Assembly: GCA_035637655.1 (NCBI GenBank)
Contig: DASPWT010000088.1
Coordinates: 1-44,440, forward strand
Origin: VBDM01 sp035637655
Lineage (GTDB): Bacteria > Pseudomonadota > Gammaproteobacteria > Burkholderiales > SG8-39
Direction: 5' to 3'
DNA: 44,440 nucleotides
Part shown: piece by piece, positions 1 through 8,593 of the stretch
Numbering within the stretch: position 1 is the stretch's first letter
Layout of the letters: every line of letters starts with the position of its first letter
Notes under the pieces: model-generated
What the model was told of the DNA's origin: nothing
What the model saw: only the letters and a program-made list of their open reading frames with translations
Database searches by the model: none
Position numbers and translations under genes: made by a program

Positions 1-1032
1 CCTGAGCGCGTCCTCGTAGCTGATCTTGCCCGCCTCGAACAGGTCGAACAGCGCCTGGTCGAAGGTCTGCATGCCGAGCTCGCGTGACTTCTTCATGATC
101 TCCTTGATCTCGTGCACCTCGCCCTTGAAGATCAGGTCGGAGATGAGCGGGGAGTTGAGCATGATCTCGACCGCGGCGCAGCGGCCCTTGCCTTCCTTCA
201 AGGGGATGAGGCGCTGCGAGATCATTCCGCGGAGGTTCAATGAAAGGTCCATCAGCAGCTGCTGACGCCGCTCCTCTGGGAAGAAGTTGATGATGCGGTC
301 CAGGGCCTGGTTGGCGCTGTTCGCGTGCAGCGTCGCGAGGCACAGGTGACCCGTTTCGGCGAACGCGACCGCATGTTCCATGGTCTCGCGGTCGCGTATC
401 TCGCCGATCAGAATCACGTCAGGGGCCTGGCGCAGGGTGTTCTTGAGCGCGCTATGCCAGCTCACGGTGTCGACACCGACCTCGCGCTGGGTGATGAGGC
501 AGCCTTTGTGCGGATGGGTGAATTCGACCGGGTCCTCGATGGTGATGATGTGGCCGTGGGAGTTCTCGTTGCGGTAGCCGATCATCGCGGCAAGCGTGGT
601 GCTCTTTCCGCAGCCCGTGCCGCCCACCATGATCGCGAGGCCCCGTTTGGTCATGACCACGTCCTTCAACACGGTCGGGAGACCGAGTTCCTCGATCTTG
701 GGGATGACGGTGGTGATCGTCCGCAGCACGATGCCGATGTTGGCTTGCTGAACGAAAGCGTTGACGCGAAAGCGGCCGATGCCCGCGGGATTGACCGCGA
801 AGTTGCACTCCTTGTTCTCCTCGAACTCGGCGGCCTGTCTGTCGTTCATGATCGAACGGGCGAGGTCCGCGGTGTGCGCCGGGGTGAGCGGCTGGTTCGA
901 GACGGGCGTCATCTTGCCGTCGATCTTGATCGCCGGGGGAAAGCCGACGCTGATGAAGAGGTCCGAGCCCTTCCTCGTCACCATCAGCCGAAGCAGGTCG
1001 TACATGAATTTGATTGCCTGTTCGCGTTCCAT
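1..1032 (-). CDS. pilU: Type IV pilus retraction ATPase PilU, C-terminus cut by window edge
   Basis: This is a PilT/PilU-type secretion ATPase. In known systems PilU works with PilT to power pilus retraction at the inner-membrane base of the type IV pilus. Reading leftward from ATG at 1032 gives a protein starting MEREQAIKFMYDLL, with the DLFISVGFPPAIKIDG stretch typical of PilU and a Walker A loop GGTGCGKST (about 590-640). The frame stays open to base 1, giving 344 codons, so only the last few dozen residues of a roughly 370-380 residue protein are missing. It lies 31 bases downstream of pilT on the same strand, the usual pilT-pilU pair. PilU rather than a second PilT is chosen because of the N-terminal sequence and the order. 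Confidence 0.95.
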   Translation of the reverse strand, partial: MEREQAIKFMYDLLRLMVTRKGSDLFISVGFPPAIKIDGKMTPVSNQPLTPAHTADLARSIMNDRQAAEFEENKECNFAVNPAGIGRFRVNAFVQQANIGIVLRTITTVIPKIEELGLPTVLKDVVMTKRGLAIMVGGTGCGKSTTLAAMIGYRNENSHGHIITIEDPVEFTHPHKGCLITQREVGVDTVSWHSALKNTLRQAPDVILIGEIRDRETMEHAVAFAETGHLCLATLHANSANQALDRIINFFPEERRQQLLMDLSLNLRGMISQRLIPLKEGKGRCAAVEIMLNSPLISDLIFKGEVHEIKEIMKKSRELGMQTFDQALFDLFEAGKISYEDALR

Positions 1033-1063
1033 ATTCGCCTTTCTGAAGCGCTAAACCGGGAAG

Positions 1064-2107
1064 TCACCCCGGGAAATTGTCCTTGTTCGCGGCCTTGCCG
1101 CGCGCTTCGGCCGCGGAGATGACGTTGCGCCTCACCAAGTCCTGCAGGTTCTGGTCGAGGGTCTGCATGCCGAATTGGTGCCCGGTCTGGATCGACGAGT
1201 ACATCTGCGCGATCTTGTTCTCGCGGATGAGGTTGCGGATCGCCGGCGTGCCGATCATGATCTCGTGCGCGGCGACCCGGCCCGAGCCGTCCTTGGTCTT
1301 GCACAGCGTCTGGGCGATGATCGCGCGAATCGACTCGGAGATCATGGCGCGGATCATCTCCTTCTCCGCCGCCGGAAAAACGTCCACGATGCGGTCGATG
1401 GTTTTCGCCGCGGAACTCGTATGCAGTGTGCCGAACACGAGGTGTCCGGTTTCGGCGCCGGTCAGCGCCAGGCGGATCGTTTCCAGATCGCGCATCTCGC
1501 CCACCAAAATGATGTCCGGATCCTCGCGCAGCGCGCTGCGCAGGGCGTTCGCGAACGACAGCGTGTGCGGTCCGACCTCGCGCTGGTTGATCAGGCACTT
1601 CTTCGACTCGTGCACGAACTCGATCGGGTCTTCGATGGTGAGGATGTGGCCCTGCTCGTTTTCGTTGATCTGGTTGACCATGGCGGCGAGCGTCGTGGAC
1701 TTGCCCGAGCCCGTGGGCCCGGTCACCAGGACGATGCCGCGCGGCTGATCGACGATCTCGGCGAAGATCTTGGGTGTTCTCAACTCCTCGAGCGACAGGA
1801 TCTTCGAGGGGATGGTGCGCATCACCGCCGCCGCCCCGCGGTTCTGCACGAAGGCGTTGACGCGAAAGCGCGCGAGGCCCGGTATCGCGAAGGAGAAATC
1901 GCACTCGAGATTCTCCTCGTAGTGCTTCCTCTGCCCGTCGTTCATGATGTCGTAGATCATTCCGTGCACGTCTTTGTGCTCCATCGCCGGCAGGTTGATG
2001 CGCCGGATGTCGCCGTGCACGCGGATCATGGGCGGCAGACCCGAGGACAGATGCAGGTCGGAGGCCTTGTTCTTGACGACGAAGGCTAGGAGTTCCGAGA
2101 TATCCAC
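1064..2107 (-). CDS. pilT: Type IV pilus retraction ATPase PilT
   Basis: Hexameric ATPase that depolymerises type IV pili and so drives twitching motility. From GTG at 2107 it gives 347 residues, the normal family length. Walker A GPTGSGKST is at about residues 130-138, Walker B ILVGEMRD at about 200-207, and the PilT-specific AIRNLIRE motif is near the C-terminus. The GTG is preceded at about 6 bases by AAGGGG. Reading upstream in frame reaches a TTG at 2122, but that would put the ribosome-binding site inside the coding region, so GTG 2107 is preferred (VDISELLAFVVKNKAS matches the usual PilT N-terminus). It is divergent from yggS across about 100 bases that contain a small CCCGA/TCGGG hairpin. 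Confidence 0.97.
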   Translation of the reverse strand: MDISELLAFVVKNKASDLHLSSGLPPMIRVHGDIRRINLPAMEHKDVHGMIYDIMNDGQRKHYEENLECDFSFAIPGLARFRVNAFVQNRGAAAVMRTIPSKILSLEELRTPKIFAEIVDQPRGIVLVTGPTGSGKSTTLAAMVNQINENEQGHILTIEDPIEFVHESKKCLINQREVGPHTLSFANALRSALREDPDIILVGEMRDLETIRLALTGAETGHLVFGTLHTSSAAKTIDRIVDVFPAAEKEMIRAMISESIRAIIAQTLCKTKDGSGRVAAHEIMIGTPAIRNLIRENKIAQMYSSIQTGHQFGMQTLDQNLQDLVRRNVISAAEARGKAANKDNFPG

Positions 2108-2211
2108 TATAATCCCCTTCAACGTGAGGCCCGAACCGAATCGGGAGCAAGGGCCTAAGCAGATGAAAGAGCGAGAGTTTTCAGATCCGCCGCGCTTGCC
2201 TCGCTGCGATT

Positions 2212-2898
2212 ATGTCCTCAATACCCTTGAACTTGCAAGCCGTGAGGCAGCGCATCGAATCCGCGACCCGGGCGGCGGGCAGGCCCGCCCAATCGGTGCG
2301 ATTGCTCGCGGTGAGCAAAACGTTTCCGCCGCAGGCCGTGCGCGAGGCGGCGCACGCGGGATTGCGCGATTTCTGCGAAAACTACGTGCAGGAGGGCGTC
2401 GAAAAGATCCGCGAGCTCGCCTCGCTCGGGCTCACCTGGCATTACATCGGCCCGATCCAGAGCAACAAGACGCGCGCGATCGCCGAGCACTTCGACTGGG
2501 TTCACTCGATCGACCGTGCGAAAATCGCCGCGCGGCTCGCACAAGCGCGCGCCCCGGGGCGCGCCGCGCTGCAGGTCTGCATCCAGGTCAACGTGTCGGG
2601 CGAGGCATCGAAGAGCGGTGTCGCGCCGGAGGAAGCCGCTCAGCTTGCGAAGCAGGTGGCAGGGTTCCCGCGCCTGAAGCTTCGGGGGCTCATGGCGGTG
2701 CCCGAGCCGACCGCGGACCCCGCCCTGCAACGGCGGCGTTTTGCGCAACTGCGCGAGCTGCGCGACCGGATGAACCGCGACGGCTTGGCGATGGATACGC
2801 TCTCGATGGGCATGTCGGCGGACCTCGAGGCGGCAATCGCCGAGGGCGCCACCATGGTGCGCGTGGGCACCGCGATTTTTGGAGAACGAAAGGCGTGA
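2212..2898 (+). CDS. yggS: Pyridoxal-phosphate homeostasis protein, YggS/PLPBP family
   Basis: Cytoplasmic PLP-binding protein of the alanine-racemase-like TIM-barrel fold. It has no known catalytic turnover and buffers PLP pools in the organisms studied. The 228-residue length is normal. The PLP lysine is in LLAVSKTFP (Lys36), followed by FCENYVQEG, WHYIGPIQSNK and the C-terminal SMGMSADLEAAI and VRVGTAIFG motifs that hold the phosphate. ATG 2212 fits the usual start (xxIxxNLQAVRxRI), although no strong ribosome-binding site is visible. It overlaps nothing and is followed 16 bases later by proC, a conserved yggS-proC-yggT order next to pilT. Confidence 0.96.
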   Translation: MSSIPLNLQAVRQRIESATRAAGRPAQSVRLLAVSKTFPPQAVREAAHAGLRDFCENYVQEGVEKIRELASLGLTWHYIGPIQSNKTRAIAEHFDWVHSIDRAKIAARLAQARAPGRAALQVCIQVNVSGEASKSGVAPEEAAQLAKQVAGFPRLKLRGLMAVPEPTADPALQRRRFAQLRELRDRMNRDGLAMDTLSMGMSADLEAAIAEGATMVRVGTAIFGERKA

Positions 2899-2914
2899 GC
2901 CGCGGATTTTTGAC

Positions 2915-3730
2915 ATGAGAATCACATTCATCGGCGGCGGCAACATGGCCGACGCGCTTATCGGCGGACTCCTGCGCAAGGACTTCCCGCTGCAGGATAT
3001 CCGCGTGGTCGAGATCAGCGCCGAGGCGCGCCGCAAGCTCGTGGACAAGTACGGGGTCACCTGTTTCGACAAGCCCAAGGACGCGGTGCGGGCGAACGAC
3101 GTCGTGGTGTTCGCGGTGAAACCCCAGCATCTGCGCGAAGCGGCCGCCAAATCCGGGATCGCCGACAACGCCAACCTGGTCATCAGCATCGCCGCGGGCG
3201 TGCGCCTCGCCAATCTCTCCAAGTGGCTGAAGGGACACACGCGCCTGGTCCGGGCGATGCCCAATACGCCGGCGATGATCGGCGAAGGGGTCGCGGGCCT
3301 GTTCCCGTTCTCCAAGGCGGTCACCCGCGAGGACCGCGAGCAGACCGAAACCATCCTCGGCGCGGTCGGCGCCACCGTCTGGATCACCGACGAATCGCAG
3401 ATGGACGCGGTGACCGCGATCTCCGGGAGCGGCCCGGCCTACGTGTTCTACTTCATCGAGGCGGTCGAGGACGCTGCGCGGGAACTGGGGCTGCCGGTGC
3501 AGATCGCCCACCAGCTCGTATTGAACACCTTCACCGGCGCGGCCAAGCTCGCCTCGAGCAGTCCCGATCCGGTCGCGGTGCTGCGCGAACGGGTGACCTC
3601 CAAGGGCGGCACGACCGAGCGGGCGCTGGCGAGCATGGCCAAGGACGAGGTGAAGGAAGCGGTGATCCGCGCGATCCATGCCGCCAACGAGCGCGGCAAG
3701 GAACTGGGCGAAGAACTCGGGAAAGAGTGA
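2915..3730 (+). CDS. proC: Pyrroline-5-carboxylate reductase
   Basis: Last step of proline synthesis: NAD(P)H-dependent reduction of pyrroline-5-carboxylate. The 271-residue protein begins MRITFIGGGNMADALIGG, a Rossmann nucleotide-binding loop. It carries VRAMPNTPA and SGSGPAYVFYFIEA and ends in the helical dimerisation domain containing SKGGTTERALASM. ATG 2915 is chosen because it places the GxGxxx loop at the normal distance; the frame is open further upstream, into yggS, but without homology. Its stop shares bases with the yggT start (ATGA at 3727-3732), which indicates translational coupling. Confidence 0.96.
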   Translation: MRITFIGGGNMADALIGGLLRKDFPLQDIRVVEISAEARRKLVDKYGVTCFDKPKDAVRANDVVVFAVKPQHLREAAAKSGIADNANLVISIAAGVRLANLSKWLKGHTRLVRAMPNTPAMIGEGVAGLFPFSKAVTREDREQTETILGAVGATVWITDESQMDAVTAISGSGPAYVFYFIEAVEDAARELGLPVQIAHQLVLNTFTGAAKLASSSPDPVAVLRERVTSKGGTTERALASMAKDEVKEAVIRAIHAANERGKELGEELGKE

Positions 3731-4290
3731 TGCTCGTTCAGATCGCCGATCTGCTGCTCCTGAATGTATTCGGGCTCATCGTTTACGTGCTGCTCCTGCG
3801 GTTCTACATGCAGCTGCTGCGCGCGCCGTTCCGCAATCCGGTGGGTCAGTTTGTTACAGCGCTGACCAACTGGATGGTGTTTCCGGCGCGGCGCGTCATT
3901 CCCGGCCTAATGGGAATCGACCTTGCGACGATTCTTCTTGCGTGGCTGGTGCAGGCGCTGATGCTCACGCTGCTCCTGCTGTTGCACGGCAAGACGCTCG
4001 CGAGCGCCTCCGGAGCAGGGGCCGGGCTGCTGTTCGGGCTTGCGGCCGTCAAACTCCTCCAAGCATCGCTGTATCTGCTGATCGGAGTGGTGATACTGCA
4101 TGTTTTATTCAGCTGGTTCAACCCTCAGACGCCGATTGGGCCGCTGCTCGACATGTTGACGCGTCCGTTCTACGCCATCTTCCGGCGTTTCATTCCGCCG
4201 ATCGGCAACGTGGACCTGTCCCCTATCTTCGTTCTGATCGTCGCGCAGGTGCTCCTGTATTTGATCGGCGACGTAGTGGGCAGGTTTTGA
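3730..4290 (+). CDS. yggT: YggT family integral membrane protein
   Basis: Small inner-membrane protein of the YGGT family, usually encoded after proC. 186 residues, made of two related halves each with hydrophobic helices (about residues 5-25, 65-95, 100-125 and 160-180). Typical motifs are LLRFYMQLLRAPFRNPVGQF in the first half and FSWFNPQTPIGPLLDMLTRPFYA in the second. Biochemical function is not established; homologues have been linked to osmotic stress and, in other lineages, to division and plastid nucleoid organisation. ATG overlaps the proC stop. The gene converges on the dihydroorotase-like gene at 4330 with a 39-base gap that holds no clear terminator. Confidence 0.93.
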   Translation: MLVQIADLLLLNVFGLIVYVLLLRFYMQLLRAPFRNPVGQFVTALTNWMVFPARRVIPGLMGIDLATILLAWLVQALMLTLLLLLHGKTLASASGAGAGLLFGLAAVKLLQASLYLLIGVVILHVLFSWFNPQTPIGPLLDMLTRPFYAIFRRFIPPIGNVDLSPIFVLIVAQVLLYLIGDVVGRF

Positions 4291-4329
4291 TCGGCTTCTC
4301 AGCGGGGAATCCCGGTAAGACTCCCGCGC

Positions 4330-5607
4330 TCAGGCCTCGTACACGACCTGCCCGCCGACCAGGGTGTAGCGCACGCGGCCGGGCAGCTCGTAGCCGATGA
4401 AGGGCGTGTTCTTTCCCTGGCTCTTCAAGAAATCCGCGGTGATCTTGACGTGCGCGTTCGGGTCGAACACGCACACATCCGCATCCCTGCCGGCGGCAAG
4501 GTCCCCCGCCAGCACGCCCAGGATCGCCGCCGGCCTGGAGGTCACGGTGGCAAGCGCGTCGGGCAGCGCGAGGCGCATCTCCTCGGCCCACTTCAGCGTG
4601 AGCGGCAGCAGGAGCTCCAGGCCCGTCACCCCCGCTTCGGATTCGGCGAAAGGCAGCTGCTTCGCATCTTCGTCCACCGGCGCGTGATCCGAGCACAGCG
4701 CGTCGATGGTCCCATCGGCAAGCCCCGAGCGCAGCGCATCGCGGTCGCGCAAGGACCGGAACGGCGGTATCACGTGGCAGTGGGAATCGAAGTAGCCGAG
4801 GTCGATCTCCGAGAGGTGCGCGTGATGGGCGCTCGCGTCGCCAGTGACGGGCAGCCCCTCTTTCTTGGCTTCGCGCAGCATCGCGACGCCTTTGGCGGTA
4901 GACAAGCGGCACAGGTGAACGCGCGTGCGCGTCGCGCGCACGAGCTGCAGGATGGTCGCGAGCGCGATGGTCTCCGCGAACGCGGGGATCCCCGCCAGGC
5001 CGAGCCGGGTGGCGACCTCTCCGTCGTGCGCGACGCCGCCGCGCGCAAGATACCCGTCCTGCGGCCGCAGCCACACCGCGATGCCGAAGGTCGCGGCGTA
5101 CTGCAGCGCGCGCCACAGCATCTGCGTGTCGGGAATCGGCGTGTCGGCGTGGGAGAACGCGACGCACCCCGCGTCGCGCAGCACCGCCATCTCGGTCAGG
5201 CGCTCGCCGCCCAGCTTCCAGGTGAGCGCACCGAGCGGATAGACGTGTGCAAGATTCAGGCTTTTCGCGCGGTGCTTGAGCATTTCCACCAGACCTGGCT
5301 CATCGAGCGGCGGGTCGGTGTCGGGCGGACAGGCGAGGCTCGTGACGCCGCCCGCGACCGCGGCCTGCATTTCCGATGCGAGCGTCGCCTTGTATTCGAA
5401 GCCCGGTTCGCGCAGCCGCGCCGAGAGGTCGATCAGGCCCGGGCAGACGACCAGATTATCCGCGGCTACCGTGCGCTCGGCGCGAAATCCCGCGGGGGCC
5501 TTGCCGAGCGCGGCGATCTTTCCGGCGGAGATGAATACGTCCTGCTTCGCGTCGACGCGGTTCTTCGGATCGATCACGCGGCCGCCTTTGATGTGGACGT
5601 TGCTCAC
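4330..5607 (-). CDS. pyrC': Non-catalytic dihydroorotase homologue (PyrC'-type)
   Basis: Belongs to the class I dihydroorotase family (amidohydrolase barrel, 425 residues from GTG 5607). The usual DxHxH zinc site before LREPGFEYK reads D60-L-S-A-R64, so both histidines are gone. The HCE-type ligand region reads WLRPQD, and the HxCH motif reads HLCRLS with Arg234 in place of His. The SDHAP aspartate (Asp307) is kept. This pattern, and the location after pyrB, match the inactive PyrC' subunits of Pseudomonas-type aspartate transcarbamoylase, which have a structural role; active dihydroorotase should be encoded elsewhere. The GTG start overlaps the cupin stop as GTGA, with GGAAG about 9 bases upstream. 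An upstream ATG at 5643 is possible but less likely. Confidence 0.9.
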   Translation of the reverse strand: MSNVHIKGGRVIDPKNRVDAKQDVFISAGKIAALGKAPAGFRAERTVAADNLVVCPGLIDLSARLREPGFEYKATLASEMQAAVAGGVTSLACPPDTDPPLDEPGLVEMLKHRAKSLNLAHVYPLGALTWKLGGERLTEMAVLRDAGCVAFSHADTPIPDTQMLWRALQYAATFGIAVWLRPQDGYLARGGVAHDGEVATRLGLAGIPAFAETIALATILQLVRATRTRVHLCRLSTAKGVAMLREAKKEGLPVTGDASAHHAHLSEIDLGYFDSHCHVIPPFRSLRDRDALRSGLADGTIDALCSDHAPVDEDAKQLPFAESEAGVTGLELLLPLTLKWAEEMRLALPDALATVTSRPAAILGVLAGDLAAGRDADVCVFDPNAHVKITADFLKSQGKNTPFIGYELPGRVRYTLVGGQVVYEA

Positions 5608-6080
5608 TTGTACGGACTTCCGTCCTTGTGTGTGAACACCCATTTTCCGTCGACCAGGCGCGACGCCATGTCGGCGTCGCTGTAGGTGGCGCCGTCACCG
5701 GGGGTGCGGTCGCCGATCTCGAGGTAGAGCACGGGTCTCTTGGTCTCGTTGACGAGCTGGTGCCCGTCGGCCCTGCCCGCGGGAAATCCGGCCGCCATGC
5801 CGGGAGTCAGTTTCTGCCTTCCGGCGTCGGTGACGAGGGTGACTTCGCCTTTGAGCACGTAGATGAATTCATCCTGCTTGGCGTGCCAATGCCGCATCGA
5901 GGACTCCGCTCCCGGCTCCAAGCGCGTCAGATTGACGCCGAAGTTTGCGAGCCCCGCGGCGTCGCCCAGGCGCCTGCGGTGGCGGCCGGCCACTCGGGCT
6001 TTGTACGGCTCCGGGTAGCCGGTGATCGACTGCTCGGGCACTTGCGCAGGATCGAGGGCGGGCGGGTTGAGTTTCGCCAC
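5604..6080 (-). CDS. Single-domain cupin protein inside the pyr operon
   Basis: A 158-residue one-domain cupin, function unknown. Cupin motif 1 is visible as HWHAKQDEFIYVLKG (His, His, Glu and Gly in the expected spacing). Motif 2 is GFPAGRADGHQLVN with its His, so a metal site looks intact. The C-terminal part (YSDADMASRL, KWVFTHKDGSPYK) resembles a conserved tail in cupins of this type. It starts at GTG 6080, two bases after the pyrB stop, and its stop overlaps the GTG start of pyrC', so it is wedged into the pyr operon with tight coupling on both sides. The usual pyrB-pyrC' pair has no such gene between, to my knowledge. A sugar- or nucleotide-modifying role is only a guess. Confidence 0.88.
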   Translation of the reverse strand: MAKLNPPALDPAQVPEQSITGYPEPYKARVAGRHRRRLGDAAGLANFGVNLTRLEPGAESSMRHWHAKQDEFIYVLKGEVTLVTDAGRQKLTPGMAAGFPAGRADGHQLVNETKRPVLYLEIGDRTPGDGATYSDADMASRLVDGKWVFTHKDGSPYK

Positions 6081-6082
6081 GG

Positions 6083-7010
<928 letters not shown>

Positions 7011-7030
<20 letters not shown>

Positions 7031-7517
7031 CGGAGAGTCGCAAGAAGAATTTGCCGCGGTCGTCGCGCGCCAGGCGCAGGAGTTTGCCCGCGGGCACCGA
7101 AAGCGTGGCGCCGACATATTGCGCCGCGATCGGCAGCTGCCGTTCGCCGCGATCCACTAGCGCCGCGAGCTCGATTTTTCCGGGACGCCCATAGTCGAAC
7201 AGCTCGTTCATCGCGGCGCGCACGGTGCGCCCGGTGTAGAGCACGTCGTCCACCACCACGATGTGCCGGCCGTTGACATCGAACGGGATCCGAGAGGGTT
7301 TCACCTGGTGGTGCAGTCCGGCAGCGTCGAAATCGTCGCGGTAAAACGAGATGTCCAGGGCCCCCAGAGGCGTGGCGAGCTTCAATTCCCGGTGCAGGCG
7401 CTCGGCAAGCCAGGCGCCGCCGGTGCGGATGCCGACAAGGCCGGTGGAATCGGTGACGCCGGAGCGAAGCCTGAGCGCGAGCTCCTGGAACAGCGCTTCA
7501 GCGTCTGGCAGATTCAT
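7011..7517 (-). CDS. pyrR: PyrR, pyrimidine operon regulator / uracil phosphoribosyltransferase
   Basis: PRTase-fold protein of 168 residues with the PRPP-binding motif VVVDDVLYTGRTVR and the N-terminal VGIRTGGAWLAERL. In Gram-positive bacteria PyrR binds mRNA to attenuate pyr transcription; in proteobacteria the regulatory role is less clear and I see no evident PyrR-binding attenuator here. It lies first of the pyr genes, overlapping ruvX by about 20 bases and pyrB by 20 bases. ATG 7517 is preferred over a TTG immediately before it. The algH-ruvX-pyrR-pyrB-pyrC' order is widely conserved in gamma- and betaproteobacteria. Confidence 0.93.
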
Positions 7518-7953
7518 CAAGATAGCCCTGCAGGATGATTTGAGCGGCGAGCGCGTGGATCGTCTGCTTGCGCTTGCGCCCGCCGAGGCCGGTTTCGCGG
7601 AACGTCTCTTCGGCTGCTGCCGAGGAAAGCCGCTCGTCAGCGAGTTCTACCGGAAGCCGGAATCGCGCCTGGAGCCGCCGCGCGAAGCGCCGGGCGCGCC
7701 GCGTCATGTCGTGCTCGCTGCCGTCCATCGCGAGCGGCAGGCCCACCACCAGCCGTTCGGGCCGCCATTCGCGCAGAAGCATCTCGACCTCCGCCATGCA
7801 CCGGCCGCCGCTTGCGGCCTCGAACATTCCCAGAGGATTGGCGAGCCGCGTCTCGGTGTCACCCACCGCGACGCCGATCCAGCGCACGCCGAAATCGAAA
7901 GCAAGTATGGTGTGGCCGGAGACCTTCGACGGGCCTACGGCCGCCTCGCTCAC
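7498..7953 (-). CDS. ruvX: Holliday junction resolvase-like / pre-16S rRNA nuclease YqgF
   Basis: RNase H-fold protein of 151 residues. In E. coli YqgF (RuvX) is needed for maturation of the 16S rRNA 5' end. Visible motifs are LAFDFGVRWIGVAVGD at the N-terminus (first catalytic Asp), VVGLPLAMDGSEHDMTRRARRF, and ELADERLSSAAAEE with the later acidic residues. GTG 7953 is the start because it overlaps the algH stop (GTGA) and gives the standard N-terminus. The long open extension upstream is algH in another frame. It shares an operon with algH and the pyr genes, probably by linkage rather than by function. Confidence 0.93.
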   Translation of the reverse strand: MSEAAVGPSKVSGHTILAFDFGVRWIGVAVGDTETRLANPLGMFEAASGGRCMAEVEMLLREWRPERLVVGLPLAMDGSEHDMTRRARRFARRLQARFRLPVELADERLSSAAAEETFRETGLGGRKRKQTIHALAAQIILQGYLDESARR

Positions 7954-8510
7954 GCGTGCCCTGCCTCCTCGGACAATCTCGCGAAGTCGATGCCGAGCAG
8001 TTTCATCGCGGCGGGCAGCCGTTCCTCGGTCGGCGTATCGAAAATGATCCCATCCTTGGCTTCGACCGTGAGCCAGGCGTTTTGCTTGATTTCGTTTTCG
8101 AGCTGTCCCGCCGCCCAGCCTGCGTAGCCGAGCGTGACGAGGAGCTTGCGCGGGCCGCCGCCCTGACCGACCGCTTCCAGAATGTCCTTGGACGTCGTGA
8201 GACCCAGCTTGTCGCGCACCGCAAGAGTGGACTGCCACTCGCCCAGGGGCTGGTGCAGGACAAAGCCGCGGTCGGTTTGCACGGGCCCGCCGAAATAGAC
8301 CGGCTCATTCACCAGGATCTGAGAAGTCAGCCGCAGGCTCAAGCGCTCGAACAGGGCGCCCAGAGTCATCTCGATCGGGCGATTGACCACTACGCCGAGC
8401 GCCCCCTGGTCATTGTGCTCGCAGATGAACGTCAGGGTGCGGGCGAAATACGGATCGACCATGTTGGGCATGGCGATCAGGAAATGGTTGGTGAGATTGA
8501 CCTGGGCCAT
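7950..8510 (-). CDS. algH: YqgE/AlgH family protein
   Basis: Cytoplasmic protein of 186 residues of the UPF0301/AlgH family, linked to alginate regulation in Pseudomonas but without a settled biochemical function. The N-terminus NLTNHFLIAMPNMVDPYFARTL, then ICEHNDQGALGVVVNRP and FGGPVQTDRGFVLH, and the C-terminal GYAGWAAGQLENEI are diagnostic. It is the first gene of the leftward algH-ruvX-pyrR-pyrB-cupin-pyrC' operon; a promoter-like pair lies at 8525-8554. Start ATG 8510 is the only one consistent with the family. Confidence 0.95.
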   Translation of the reverse strand: MAQVNLTNHFLIAMPNMVDPYFARTLTFICEHNDQGALGVVVNRPIEMTLGALFERLSLRLTSQILVNEPVYFGGPVQTDRGFVLHQPLGEWQSTLAVRDKLGLTTSKDILEAVGQGGGPRKLLVTLGYAGWAAGQLENEIKQNAWLTVEAKDGIIFDTPTEERLPAAMKLLGIDFARLSEEAGHA

Positions 8511-8524
8511 GGACGCGAATTCCT

Positions 8525-8554
8525 ATTGTAATCCCTCGGCAGGGTCGCGCACAA
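8525..8554 (-). promoter_or_regulatory. Candidate sigma-70 promoter for algH-pyr operon
   Basis: On the minus strand TTGTGC and TACAAT are separated by 18 bases (-10 at 8530-8525, -35 at 8554-8549). It sits 15 bases upstream of the algH ATG, so the leader would be very short. The -10 matches consensus at five of six bases and the -35 at three. It is the best candidate in the 83-base gap between pilL and algH. Confidence 0.4.
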
Positions 8555-8593
8555 TTTCGCGCCGCGCTCGGGCGTCGTACGAACGCGGGATTT

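Noticed and set aside
325..1122. Rightward reading frame opposite pilU
   Set aside because: Antisense to the well-recognised PilU ATPase, with no domain of its own.
2108..2122. TTG start for pilT at 2122
   Set aside because: It would place the AAGGGG ribosome-binding sequence inside the gene; GTG 2107 gives the usual N-terminus.
984..2150. Leftward reading frame of 388 codons overlapping pilT and the pilU start
   Set aside because: It is a shifted frame of pilT, with the Arg/His/Ala-rich composition typical of wrong-frame GC-rich sequence.
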